A stretch of 29,245 bases of DNA from a virus: the IMG/VR virus record IMGVR_UViG_3300036978_000388, positions 1 to 29,245 of that record; one strand, written 5' to 3'. Shown in pieces: positions 1 to 8,412 of the stretch. Within the stretch, counting starts at the first letter, position 1, and each line of letters starts with the position of its first letter. Position numbers and translations under genes: made by a program. The notes below the pieces were generated by a model. It searched no databases and was not told the origin of the DNA. It saw only the letters and a program-made list of their open reading frames with translations.

Positions 1-206
1 CTTCCTTTGGTGTTATTACCCATACCAACAAATCCTTCTGGTAATGATACTTCTGAATCATTATAATTGTCTAACCAACCACCATTCTTCATGTTGTTAG
101 AATTATCTCTACCACACTCATGACATATGTACATATCTTTCTTACTAGAATCAGATTTGTTCCAACTCCAACCGCATGTGCATTTTACTTTACCACTATT
201 ACTCAT
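1..206 (-). CDS. N-terminal part of a zinc-ribbon phage protein (runs off the left edge)
   Basis: Sixty-eight codons are visible, starting at an ATG at 206 whose A is also the last base of the upstream gene's TAA stop (TAATG overlap). The N-terminus has a four-cysteine metal-binding pattern: C-T-C-G-W-S-W, then about 18 residues later C-H-E-C-G. It is followed by a segment containing N-G-G-W-L-D-N-Y and later G-F-V-G-M-G. I recognise this arrangement from proteins encoded just after the muzzle in crAss-like and related Bacteroidota phages, where longer homologues are virion-associated. In crAss001 this position is held by an ejected cargo protein, so a cargo or cell-wall-active role is possible. 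The catalytic part, if any, lies outside the window, so the function is inferred from position only. Confidence 0.7.
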   Translation of the reverse strand, partial: MSNSGKVKCTCGWSWNKSDSSKKDMYICHECGRDNSNNMKNGGWLDNYNDSEVSLPEGFVGMGNNTKG

Positions 207-1075
207 TACTTGTAAGATATTTGTGCAGGTGTTAATATAAATTGAGACACTAAATGTGTTGTTGCAGAGTTATCAAGAATGTGTCTCACCTTTAATTCTT
301 TTGCTCTTATTGTAGCTTTCTTAAAACTTCTCAATCCATAATCCATGTTCTCTTGATTCACTATTTTATCTATTGACATAGACTCACATGATGATCTGAA
401 TAATGGAACCTGAGAACTCTTCTCTAAAGCCCAGAATGTATTATACTGATAGAAGTTATCACTCTTAGTGTATGTGATTGTTTTACTGTCTGTATTATAT
501 ATTGGGTACTGTCCGTATGCCTGTAAGTTATTCATAGGCTTAGGAACAAGTTCTAGTATTCCAGAACTCTGTTGTCCATTATATAGAATAGCTTTATTAA
601 ACCATTTGTTATTTGTTTCTATTCTTACATTATCATTAAATACACCATCAGGTATAGGAAGATATTCATATGCCTTAGTGTAGTCTTTTACATTCTGTAA
701 TATCTCATCTTGATAATTATATGAGAAAGGATATTCAATTATATATGGATCTATGTTTCCATAGAAGTAATTGTATATTCTAATGTCCGTTAAGTGTCTC
801 CATAAACAACCTGTCAATGCTTGTGTATATCTAGCTTCAGCAAAATCTGTAATGGTAAAATTAGTCAATTGAAAAGTCTTTTTAGATTGACATTCACCAG
901 TAGATTGTATTGTTATAGCAGTCACCTTTGAGTTAACAATATATGTTACTCCTCTTATCAATTGCATCTTAGAAACATTCTCTGCAAGAACTTCTCCAAA
1001 ATTATCAGTGACAGTAAATGGGCCAGCTATTGCACCAGCTCTTGTTAATTTTATTGTTATGTTCTTTGTTGCCAT
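206..1075 (-). CDS. Third (C-terminal) piece of the split muzzle protein, with an added N-terminal beta module
   Basis: This 289-residue protein starts at the ATG at 1075. The frame is open upstream to 1159, but that extension lies inside the poly-Thr tail of the preceding gene and reads as low-complexity Leu/Gln, so the internal Met (M-A-T-K-N) is preferred. Residues 1 to about 70 are a small beta domain (N-I-T-I-K-L-T-R-A-G, then G-P-F) paralogous to the product of 10536-10874. Residues from about 95 to the end (Y-F-Y-G-N-I-D-P-Y-I-I-E-Y-P, later F-N-K-A-I-L-Y-N-G-Q-Q-S-S-G, Y-P-I-Y-N-T-D-S-K, D-N-F-Y-Q-Y-N-T-F-W) match what I know as the extreme C-terminus of crAss-like muzzle proteins. 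The gap to the upstream stop is 4 bases, which suggests coupled translation. The assignment comes from remembered family patterns, not an alignment. Confidence 0.75.
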   Translation of the reverse strand: MATKNITIKLTRAGAIAGPFTVTDNFGEVLAENVSKMQLIRGVTYIVNSKVTAITIQSTGECQSKKTFQLTNFTITDFAEARYTQALTGCLWRHLTDIRIYNYFYGNIDPYIIEYPFSYNYQDEILQNVKDYTKAYEYLPIPDGVFNDNVRIETNNKWFNKAILYNGQQSSGILELVPKPMNNLQAYGQYPIYNTDSKTITYTKSDNFYQYNTFWALEKSSQVPLFRSSCESMSIDKIVNQENMDYGLRSFKKATIRAKELKVRHILDNSATTHLVSQFILTPAQISYK

Positions 1076-1079
1076 AATA

Positions 1080-1919
1080 TTAAGGAATGGTAGTTGTGGT
1101 TGTTGTAATAGAAATAGTAGTGGTTGTAGTTGTGGTAGGATTACAACTAGCAATTTCAAAAACTACTCCACCTACAACATGATATACATAATTTTCAAAA
1201 TTATCTCTTTGACTAGTGTACCACCCATCAGCAATAACCGCACATCCTGGTTCATTAAATCCAGTGTAAATAATATCTCCAACTTCAGGATTTCCGTATA
1301 TGTTAAAAGTTTGTAAAGCACCTTCTATAAAATAAACAGTTAGTGTTGGAGGATTATTATTATAGTAATCTTCAATTGTTGGTACTGAAAGACAAACATC
1401 TAATAAACTTAATGTTGTATCAACATATACACCAGGAGCAACTAAATCATCTATATATCCAATAGCTAAAATTATTTCATATAACCCAGATGGTTTAGAA
1501 CAAAGTGTTGTAGTAGTAGTTGGAGGAACTGTAATTACTCCCTCACCTTCTAACTCACAAGAAGTTTCAATTACAACACCTGCTAAAGAACAATCTAAAA
1601 CTGTAGTGGTAGAAGTAGTAGTTGGTATTGGAGGAAAGTATTTTGTAGTAGTTGTTGTTGTAACAATCACTCTGTCCATCTCTCCAACCAACGCTTCAAA
1701 ATCAGCTTGTCCATCTGTTTCAGTACAACATCCATTGATTCCTGAATAGAAGAAATTATTTTCTCCTATATAGAAGTTAGGAATATAACTATGGAAACTC
1801 ACCCAACTCTTAGTATTAAAGTTGAATGACATGGTCCAGGATTTATTACAAAAGAATTCTGGATCATTCAGATAAACTGGTGTTCTTATTATTACAGGTA
1901 CTGTGATTCCTTCACTCAT
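1080..1919 (-). CDS. Middle piece of the split muzzle protein, carrying poly-Thr linkers and a small surface module
   Basis: The protein has 279 residues. Residues about 14-62 (Y-L-N-D-P-E-F-F-C-N-K-S-W-T, W-V-S-F-H-S-Y-I-P-N-F-Y-I-G-E-N-N-F-F-Y-S-G) are a signature I recognise from the C-terminal third of crAss-like muzzle proteins, where it is normally internal. Here it begins a separate ORF, 5 bases after the stop of the 1674-residue muzzle ORF. From residue about 85 it changes to Thr runs and a module with D-G-W-Y-T near its end, seen in other Bacteroidota phage fibre proteins. It ends in Thr runs followed by Ile-Pro. No catalytic motif is visible. The likely role is part of the muzzle at the tail tip, perhaps with an exposed ligand-binding insertion. 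The start is the only Met before the conserved segment. Confidence 0.75.
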   Translation of the reverse strand: MSEGITVPVIIRTPVYLNDPEFFCNKSWTMSFNFNTKSWVSFHSYIPNFYIGENNFFYSGINGCCTETDGQADFEALVGEMDRVIVTTTTTTKYFPPIPTTTSTTTVLDCSLAGVVIETSCELEGEGVITVPPTTTTTLCSKPSGLYEIILAIGYIDDLVAPGVYVDTTLSLLDVCLSVPTIEDYYNNNPPTLTVYFIEGALQTFNIYGNPEVGDIIYTGFNEPGCAVIADGWYTSQRDNFENYVYHVVGGVVFEIASCNPTTTTTTTISITTTTTTIP

Positions 1920-1924
1920 GATTA

Positions 1925-4900
1925 TTAATTTTTTATTAAACGTACTGATACACCATCTCCTTTATTTGTACTTGTAGCATTATAAGCTTGTGCACTATCC
2001 CATCTAAAAAATACAAGTTTAGAACTAGCACTATCAGTTTGTGTAGATGTCCAAAAATATCCAGTGTATCCTATGTTTGAAGGAGGATAAATATCTGTTC
2101 CAGCAATATTATTATGACCTCCAGGACGAGCTGTAAACCCACTAGTATTAGTAGCTCCAGTATTTGGAGATTGCCAATGTGAAGTAGTAATCTCTTTTAA
2201 TTTACCACCTGCAACTGTGTTACCACCTAAACAATCAATTAATGTATTAAATTCTGTAATAGTTGGAATATGATAACCAACAGGAGCCAGTCCTCTAGGA
2301 TCGTTTATTGCATGCCAGTTATATAACCTACCGTATGTTGATTGATTTGAAGAATCATAATTAGCATAAGACCAACATCCTGTACCTGATGCATTGTAAT
2401 TAATTAATTCAGTTTGATTATTTGCTTTTGGTATTACATCACCATTTCTATAAGTAGTAACATCTAGATTATATTTTGTCCACACTTGATTACAAATAGT
2501 AACTACTGGATAAGGCACTATTGTAGTGGTACTTGTTGTAGTTGATGTAGATGTAGATGTAGTACTACTACTAGTAGTGGTTGTTGTACTAGGAGGCACA
2601 AGAGTTGTTGTACTTGTAGTTGTAGGAACTGTAATATATTCTATTGTTTCTACGTAAAACTCTTTAGTATCAGGATCATATTTAACGTCTTTACTTAAAG
2701 GAATATAATCAAGCTTAGTAATAATTACTCTATCAAATTTACTATCATACACACCATGTAAACCAATACCATTAAAATTATTATCTGTATCAACCTTAGG
2801 GAAATATCTAAGTATTTCAAAAGCTAAATGGTCTGTCATAAATCTATTTACACCAGAACCAAATCCTGTTATATCAACAGCTTGTGTTCCTGATATAAGA
2901 AATATCTGCCCACGTTTAGCATCTACAGTTACTTGTCCTTGAGGAATCTTTAATAACATCTTATTCTGACTTCCTACATATCCAAGATCTGTTTCAGCAA
3001 AATCAATTGGAGGAGCACTAAACATATTAGGATTACCTACATACGCAGCTTGTGGGTTACTTGTATCAATCGTTAATAAGTTGTTATACATTAATGTCTT
3101 ATTCTCAAATCTAGCAAGAATCGCTCTATTCTGAATACCATCTAATGATGTAAGATTTCCATAGTTTTGTGGAAAATCATGATACGAAAGAGCTCTATAC
3201 GTTAACCAGTTATTCACTCTATTATCAGCATCTACAGACTGTGAATCTGAATAGATAGTTCTAAATGGATAATTAGTAAAACATATACTACTCCAATCAT
3301 TAGGAAGATTTGAATTAGGTGTTTCTTTATTTTGTTTAGAATATGTTATATTATAATAATATGTATTGTCTTGTATAATAGGAACATATGTTTGCTGAAC
3401 CCAATCATCAGGAATACCTGTAGACACATGTGGCCAGAAATTACCTTCTCTATCATTAAATGCTTGTCTAAGATCTGTATTGTAAGAACTCTCACAATAG
3501 AAATTAGGAATACCATAGGCAAACAAATAAAAGAACCCATCATAGAATGTTCTATATGTGCCTGAAGGACCACCTAAAGTTTTAGGTATTGCTGCAGGAT
3601 CATTAGGACAGTCAAAGTTATGTGCTTTAATTGACACAATATTTGTCATACTAAGATATGAAGATAGTATACTTCTTGCAGAGTGCCAGTATTTTGGATA
3701 GGCAACATTTCCAATTTCATCATAGAATATATCTGAATCATCTATACCATCCACTCTATTATCAATAAAGAATGGAAGTTTAGTTTTGAATGCAAATCTA
3801 CTTATAAATGTATCTCCTCCAAAAATAACTTCTAATGGATAAATTGATGCATTAAAGAATGCTTGATATCCTGTATCAACAGTTGTATATGTATATATTT
3901 GTCCCCATTGACTAGGTGCAACATTTTTTAAAGAAGCATAGTATGAAACAACTTTTATCTCTTGTTCTTTTTCTGGAGTGTCACATAAATCATTTGTAGA
4001 AATTGTAAACCTTGAAACCTCAGTTATTAATGGTGTTCCTGATGAAGACAATAAAGATGCTGTTGCATTAGGATAAGGGAATGAAGGAATATAAGTTCCT
4101 TCAGTACCTTTTGTTCTTAAGTATACAGATGATTCTCTTTGGAAGTTATTTATATTCTTATCATCTCCAATGTTTTGAACTCCAGGAATCAAATATGATT
4201 TTAAATCTAAAGGTCTTTGTTTTATTCCTGTTATTCCATTTGATGTAATGTTGTTACCAATCTCTGAAGAATAATCATAGCTAGCTATAGAATTGAATGA
4301 ATACGCATAATTCTTTCTTGTAATACCATTTACATAGATAGTTAAATATGCTTGATATGCTGTAAATCTAGCAGTTATATCACTAGGAGCAATATTAAAT
4401 GATGCATCTAATGCATCTTCTTGAGCTTCTTTTGAAAGAAGTCTGTATTTAGCATTGTTCTTAACACCAACAAAGTGTGCTCTACCACCACCAAACATTA
4501 CATTTTCAAGTTTCAATATATCACCTAAGAATGGTTGACCAAATGATGTTTCAGGAGAATTAAATATTTGTCTATATTTATTAGTAGAGTTTTCAGTTAT
4601 AGGTAGAGGTTTTGGATTAGTACATACTATTTTAGATCTTCTACCATATCTTGGATTTGATGGAAATTCTCCTTCATCGCAAAACTCAAATGGTTGAAGT
4701 GTTGCTCCTGGTGCAGGATTTCCATTTCCATCAGTAGGAAGCACGCCTAAATCTTGTCTATAAACAAATACCACCCATACATAATACGGACAATATAAAC
4801 CAACAGGGGCATAAAGTGTATCAAATGCAGGATCATTATTAAATGTCCATCTAGTTATTCCTCTTGGTTGATAACATTCTGCGTTAACATTTCCAGGTAT

Positions 4901-6949
4901 ACGATAATAATCATAATTTGCAGGACCTATTCCTGCTAAACCACTTAAGAATGTAGGACGTGTCAATGAACAAAACTCATAGTTTTCTCCTGCTTGCATA
5001 TCTTTAATAGTGTATCTTCCTGTTTCTGGATCTGTATAAGCATACTTTCCAGTTGTTCTACATTCAACAAACCACACTTCTGTTTGTCCTAAAACTGAAT
5101 ATGCATTGTTTGAAGTTAATAAGAAAGGATCTTCATTAAGATCATTGTATGGATAGTTTGGATAGTAAAGAGTTTGATCACTTCTTTTATATTCTCCAAT
5201 GTTTCTTAACATACCTTTAGCTACAATAGATTTATTTGTAGATCTATCTCCTCTAAATATCTTGAATCCAACTATCTCTGTTTTTTGTTCTTGAGTAAGA
5301 TTAGATGTTTGAACCAATGAATTAACTTCAGCAACATCAATTTTTACACCAATTGGAAAAACAGCATTATCTTGCATTGCTGGTTGAAATCCAGGACCTA
5401 ATGTGTATATAGGATTTTCATATATAGGACTTACAAGAACATCTGGAAATTTATGATGTCTAATTTTTTGTCCTGCAAGATCACCCCATAATAAATCATT
5501 ACATGAATATTCTAATTCAGATTCCCAATAAGCAAACTCTCCATATTGATATGGTGTAGCGTTACCAATAGGTGCTCCAGTAGCAACTCCTTTTACAGAA
5601 GCTGTATTATATATTTTCCAATAAGGACTATATCCAATTCCTGTAACAGGATCAATATAATCTGGTTCTCCTATAAAGTCAGAATTTGTATTTGGTACAT
5701 CTGGTAAAGCTTCGTTATAATTTTTTAATCTACCAGGAATATGAAAACCATCTGTTTGTTTTCCATTCTTTAATAAGAATGCAATCTCAAATGCATACAC
5801 TTCATCACGTAGATATCCACGTAAGTTTGTAGCATTCAATTCATCAGCATAATCTTCATTAGGAGGAATTCTATATGTTTCCCAATTTAATGATATATTA
5901 TTAGCAATAGATTGATAGTTTATTCTATCAATAGATGTTAACTGATCCCATACAAGAACATCTTGCACAGCTGTTAAATCTTGAGCAATATCATAGTAAG
6001 GAAATCTTTCAAAAATATCATTTATAGATACAGTTACATTTATAACACTTTGTCCTGTGTAAGTGATTGTATTGTATGCCTCTTCTATAGAGAACGTTCC
6101 AACTAGTTCAGCTGATGTAATTGCATTTATTGTTTTAATTACAGCAAGATTATAGTAATTGAACTGTCCACTTAAGTCTAATTCATTTATATCAACCTTA
6201 ATAGACTTCCCAACTTGGTAACTAAAATCAGGTGTAGTTAACTGTGGATTAGCAATAGGAGTTGGATTTGTAACAGAATAATATGACGTATAAGGATTAC
6301 CTTGAGCATCTGAATACTGTATAGCAAACTGATAAGTTCCTGAAGTAAGATCTCCTCCACTTATAACATCTACTATGCTTAATGTAGGAATTGAAAAGTT
6401 AGGTTGTATCTTTAATTGATTACAATCTAATTGAGTTGTTTCTACAGCATCACAAAGATTTGTATCTATCTGTAAGATATAAGGAATATTATCAATGTCC
6501 ATATATCTTCTTGGATTATATCCATCAGTCCAATAGATCTCCGTAGAACAATTTGTTATTCTATGAACCACTTTAGGAATTGGATAGTCTACATTAAAGT
6601 TTAAACAGTCAGCATTTATAAGTGTTTTATAAATACAATCGTTGTTGTCCATGTATCCAATTTCACTTTGTCCTGTTAAAGGATTAGCTAAAAAGAATAT
6701 GTTTTTATTTTTTTCTGAGATAAGATGACTTCCAATCAATGAGTATCCATCAGGAAAACTGATACATAATTCATTACCTGGTTCATTTTGATAGTTAACA
6801 GAATTTGCATCAAAGTTTTCAACAGCTGCATTTAATGCATACGTAAGAGTACCTGGCTTAATCTGATTAACAGATTGATCCATATTTAGTCCTACAGTAG
6901 CATTGTTATACTCTTGTCTTATATTTGATTGTTGTTTTTCTTCAGCCAT
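1925..6949 (-). CDS. Muzzle / tail stabilisation protein, main piece, ending in a FISUMP domain
   Basis: At 1674 residues this is the largest gene here. The N-terminus (Q-E-Y-N-N-A-T-V-G-L-N-M-D, P-G-T-L-T-Y-A-L-N-A, then N-E-P-G-N-E) and the segment Y-W-T-D-G-Y-N-P-R-R-Y-M are features of crAss-like muzzle proteins, distantly related to P22 gp10-type tail stabilisation proteins. The crAss001 muzzle closes the distal end of the short tail. Gene order supports this: it directly follows the R1-like ring protein, separated by 5 bases. The typical body ends near residue 1440 (D-R-V-I-I-T-K-L-D-Y-I-P-L, Y-D-P-D-T-K-E-F-Y-V-E). It is followed by a Thr/Ser linker (about 1440-1477) and a FISUMP domain (about 1478-1674) not normally found there. 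The rest of the canonical C-terminus is in the next two ORFs. Confidence 0.88.
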   Translation of the reverse strand: MAEEKQQSNIRQEYNNATVGLNMDQSVNQIKPGTLTYALNAAVENFDANSVNYQNEPGNELCISFPDGYSLIGSHLISEKNKNIFFLANPLTGQSEIGYMDNNDCIYKTLINADCLNFNVDYPIPKVVHRITNCSTEIYWTDGYNPRRYMDIDNIPYILQIDTNLCDAVETTQLDCNQLKIQPNFSIPTLSIVDVISGGDLTSGTYQFAIQYSDAQGNPYTSYYSVTNPTPIANPQLTTPDFSYQVGKSIKVDINELDLSGQFNYYNLAVIKTINAITSAELVGTFSIEEAYNTITYTGQSVINVTVSINDIFERFPYYDIAQDLTAVQDVLVWDQLTSIDRINYQSIANNISLNWETYRIPPNEDYADELNATNLRGYLRDEVYAFEIAFLLKNGKQTDGFHIPGRLKNYNEALPDVPNTNSDFIGEPDYIDPVTGIGYSPYWKIYNTASVKGVATGAPIGNATPYQYGEFAYWESELEYSCNDLLWGDLAGQKIRHHKFPDVLVSPIYENPIYTLGPGFQPAMQDNAVFPIGVKIDVAEVNSLVQTSNLTQEQKTEIVGFKIFRGDRSTNKSIVAKGMLRNIGEYKRSDQTLYYPNYPYNDLNEDPFLLTSNNAYSVLGQTEVWFVECRTTGKYAYTDPETGRYTIKDMQAGENYEFCSLTRPTFLSGLAGIGPANYDYYRIPGNVNAECYQPRGITRWTFNNDPAFDTLYAPVGLYCPYYVWVVFVYRQDLGVLPTDGNGNPAPGATLQPFEFCDEGEFPSNPRYGRRSKIVCTNPKPLPITENSTNKYRQIFNSPETSFGQPFLGDILKLENVMFGGGRAHFVGVKNNAKYRLLSKEAQEDALDASFNIAPSDITARFTAYQAYLTIYVNGITRKNYAYSFNSIASYDYSSEIGNNITSNGITGIKQRPLDLKSYLIPGVQNIGDDKNINNFQRESSVYLRTKGTEGTYIPSFPYPNATASLLSSSGTPLITEVSRFTISTNDLCDTPEKEQEIKVVSYYASLKNVAPSQWGQIYTYTTVDTGYQAFFNASIYPLEVIFGGDTFISRFAFKTKLPFFIDNRVDGIDDSDIFYDEIGNVAYPKYWHSARSILSSYLSMTNIVSIKAHNFDCPNDPAAIPKTLGGPSGTYRTFYDGFFYLFAYGIPNFYCESSYNTDLRQAFNDREGNFWPHVSTGIPDDWVQQTYVPIIQDNTYYYNITYSKQNKETPNSNLPNDWSSICFTNYPFRTIYSDSQSVDADNRVNNWLTYRALSYHDFPQNYGNLTSLDGIQNRAILARFENKTLMYNNLLTIDTSNPQAAYVGNPNMFSAPPIDFAETDLGYVGSQNKMLLKIPQGQVTVDAKRGQIFLISGTQAVDITGFGSGVNRFMTDHLAFEILRYFPKVDTDNNFNGIGLHGVYDSKFDRVIITKLDYIPLSKDVKYDPDTKEFYVETIEYITVPTTTSTTTLVPPSTTTTTSSSTTSTSTSTTTSTTTIVPYPVVTICNQVWTKYNLDVTTYRNGDVIPKANNQTELINYNASGTGCWSYANYDSSNQSTYGRLYNWHAINDPRGLAPVGYHIPTITEFNTLIDCLGGNTVAGGKLKEITTSHWQSPNTGATNTSGFTARPGGHNNIAGTDIYPPSNIGYTGYFWTSTQTDSASSKLVFFRWDSAQAYNATSTNKGDGVSVRLIKN
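1928..2515 (-). other. FISUMP domain at the C-terminus of the muzzle ORF
   Basis: The encoded segment contains V-W-T-K-Y-N-L-D-V-T-T-Y-R-N-G-D, then G-R-L-Y-N-W-H-A-I-N-D-P-R-G-L-A-P, G-Y-H-I-P, L-G-G, a central W-x-S-P-N-T-G-A-T-N-T-S-G-F, then Y-F-W-T-S-T, and closes with V-R-L-I-K. These are hallmarks of the Fibrobacter succinogenes major paralogous domain (FISUMP). A closely similar second copy lies at 16196-16770. The domain is separated from the muzzle body by a Thr-rich linker and stops at the ORF end, so it looks like an appended, surface-exposed binding module. A receptor or glycan-binding role is inferred. Confidence 0.85.
2519..2629 (-). repeat. Thr/Ser codon repeat (linker before the muzzle FISUMP domain)
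   Basis: Low-complexity ACN/AGT codon repeat, read on the + strand as gtagt/gttgt runs. It encodes about 37 residues of Thr and Ser with a short V-P-P break. It is in frame and joins the muzzle body to the FISUMP domain. Confidence 0.85.
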
Positions 6950-6954
6950 AATGA

Positions 6955-7929
6955 TTAATTATTACGTCTTCTTCCATAACGATTAGTTCTGTTAGGAAGT
7001 TCGTACATATTAAACCTGTTAAGATCGTTTTTGATTCTTCTTTGTTTCTCCCAAGGAGTTTGTTTTTTCATTTCAATCTCAGCCATAATATAAGCTTCTT
7101 CATAAGCTTGCTTATGATAGATCATCTTTTGTTGTAACTGATTAAAAGTTTCATCATTAGTTTGATTTGTAAGAGTTTCAAACATTTTAAACTTAATGAA
7201 TGCTTCTATATATTCTCTAATACGATAGTTGTCTGGAATCATTTGATTACCTATCTCATCATATTCTGTAGCATAGAATAACAAGTGAACAACACCATTT
7301 CTAAAATTAGTTACAAACTTATTGTCTCTAATATCAAATGAGTCATAACTTGCAGCACCAGGTGTGAATTCATGAATAGGAGGAGCTTCTGCATAGAAGT
7401 CCCAATTATTTGTATACTCCACTCCACAGTTTTGTCTTGCAGAGATGTTTCCAGGTTTAAGTAAATACTCGTGAGTAAATCCTCTAGCCACAGTGTTGTT
7501 TGTTTTATATACAGCTTGTACTAATACAGGCATACATGTACCATCACATTGTGGAACTTGACAACCAGGTCTATTACAAGGAGTTCCTCCAATAGTTAAT
7601 GGAGCCACTTGAATAGTAGTTGCATTAGCTGCTTGAGAATAAAATGAATTAGCTGATTGATATGGATATCCAGAAACTTGTGTACACATCCAAGCTTCTC
7701 TTACAGCATAAAAGTTATCTGGAAGTCTTGCTTGGAAATCTTCTATAAATAAGACTTCTTCACTTATTACAAAAGTGGTTCTTCCTAACTTCTTTAGAGC
7801 TTTGTCTAAGTAAGTAGGAAATAAAAGATCATCTACTGCTCCAGTATCAAAATAGCTTTTAAGCTCTTCTTTAACTGTTGAATAGACAGGCTCTGGGGAT
7901 ACAAAATTATATTTATAGTAATATGACAT
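6955..7929 (-). CDS. Ring protein R1-like tail/connector protein
   Basis: The protein has 324 residues. The N-terminus (Y-Y-Y-K-Y-N-F-V-S-P-E-P-V-Y, then E-E-L-K-S-Y-F-D-T-G-A-V-D-D-L-L-F-P-T-Y-L-D-K-A-L-K-K-L-G) and a helical, basic C-terminus ending R-R-R-N-N are familiar from the conserved crAss-like gene directly upstream of the muzzle. In crAss001 that gene is ring protein R1 of the tail barrel. A Cys-rich central stretch (C-N-R-P-G-C-Q-V-P-Q-C-D-G-T-C, residues about 118-132) could be a metal-bound or disulphide loop. The downstream gap to the muzzle is 5 bases and the upstream gap 6 bases, so it sits in a tight operon. The R1 name rests on synteny and remembered sequence and should be confirmed by profile search. 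Confidence 0.65.
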   Translation of the reverse strand: MSYYYKYNFVSPEPVYSTVKEELKSYFDTGAVDDLLFPTYLDKALKKLGRTTFVISEEVLFIEDFQARLPDNFYAVREAWMCTQVSGYPYQSANSFYSQAANATTIQVAPLTIGGTPCNRPGCQVPQCDGTCMPVLVQAVYKTNNTVARGFTHEYLLKPGNISARQNCGVEYTNNWDFYAEAPPIHEFTPGAASYDSFDIRDNKFVTNFRNGVVHLLFYATEYDEIGNQMIPDNYRIREYIEAFIKFKMFETLTNQTNDETFNQLQQKMIYHKQAYEEAYIMAEIEMKKQTPWEKQRRIKNDLNRFNMYELPNRTNRYGRRRNN

Positions 7930-7935
7930 AGTTCA

Positions 7936-8412
7936 TTATTTTTTCCATTCATTGTAAATGTGTTGATACTTGTCGTTGGTTTTTAAATAGTGTGACAAAA
8001 GTCTTGATGTAAGTCTTGATGGTTTGAAATACCAAAGGTCTGAGTTTTTAAAACGTGCTGTTTGTTTAAACCACATCCAACCAAAAAAATATCCCTCTGT
8101 ATGATAATTAAAGTTATATATAACCTTTCCTTTCTCTTTAGTTTTTTGCCAGTCAATTGGTAGGTTTACAAACTCTTTTCCATCAGCTAATTTTAGTTTT
8201 CTTCTTTTCTTTTTATTGATAGAGAACTCTCCAAATCCATAAGGTAGCTTTGCTTTATCACCTGTCTCTAAAATATACTCCTTAAATGATTCATTGTAAG
8301 TGTAGAGAATGTTTCTCCACTCATCGTATGTAAGTTTTATAGAGAGATGTTTTTTGCAAAACTGATTATAGTTGTCTTTGCTAGAGCTTCTCCAATCAAT
8401 TTTTGTTCTCAT
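7936..8412 (-). CDS. Conserved small basic protein of the crAss-like tail module, function unknown
   Basis: This 158-residue protein is rich in Lys, Trp and Tyr. The N-terminal half is charged (W-R-S-S-S-K-D-N-Y-N-Q-F-C-K-K-H, K-K-K-R-R-K-L-K-L). The C-terminal half is aromatic (G-Y-F-F-G-W-M-W-F, D-L-W-Y-F-K-P-S-R-L-T-S-R-L-L). No signal peptide, membrane helix or catalytic motif is visible. The start ATG shares its A with the TAA stop of the upstream gene (TAATG), so translation is probably by re-initiation. Its place between the connector gene and the R1-like gene suggests a tail-assembly or DNA-contacting role, but I do not recognise a named family. Confidence 0.75.
   Translation of the reverse strand: MRTKIDWRSSSKDNYNQFCKKHLSIKLTYDEWRNILYTYNESFKEYILETGDKAKLPYGFGEFSINKKKRRKLKLADGKEFVNLPIDWQKTKEKGKVIYNFNYHTEGYFFGWMWFKQTARFKNSDLWYFKPSRLTSRLLSHYLKTNDKYQHIYNEWKK

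Noticed and set aside
1076-1159. Upstream extension of the 206-1075 ORF
   Set aside because: Out-of-frame reading of the preceding gene's poly-Thr tail. A frameshift fusion of the two ORFs was considered, but no clear slippery site is visible and a clean ATG follows.
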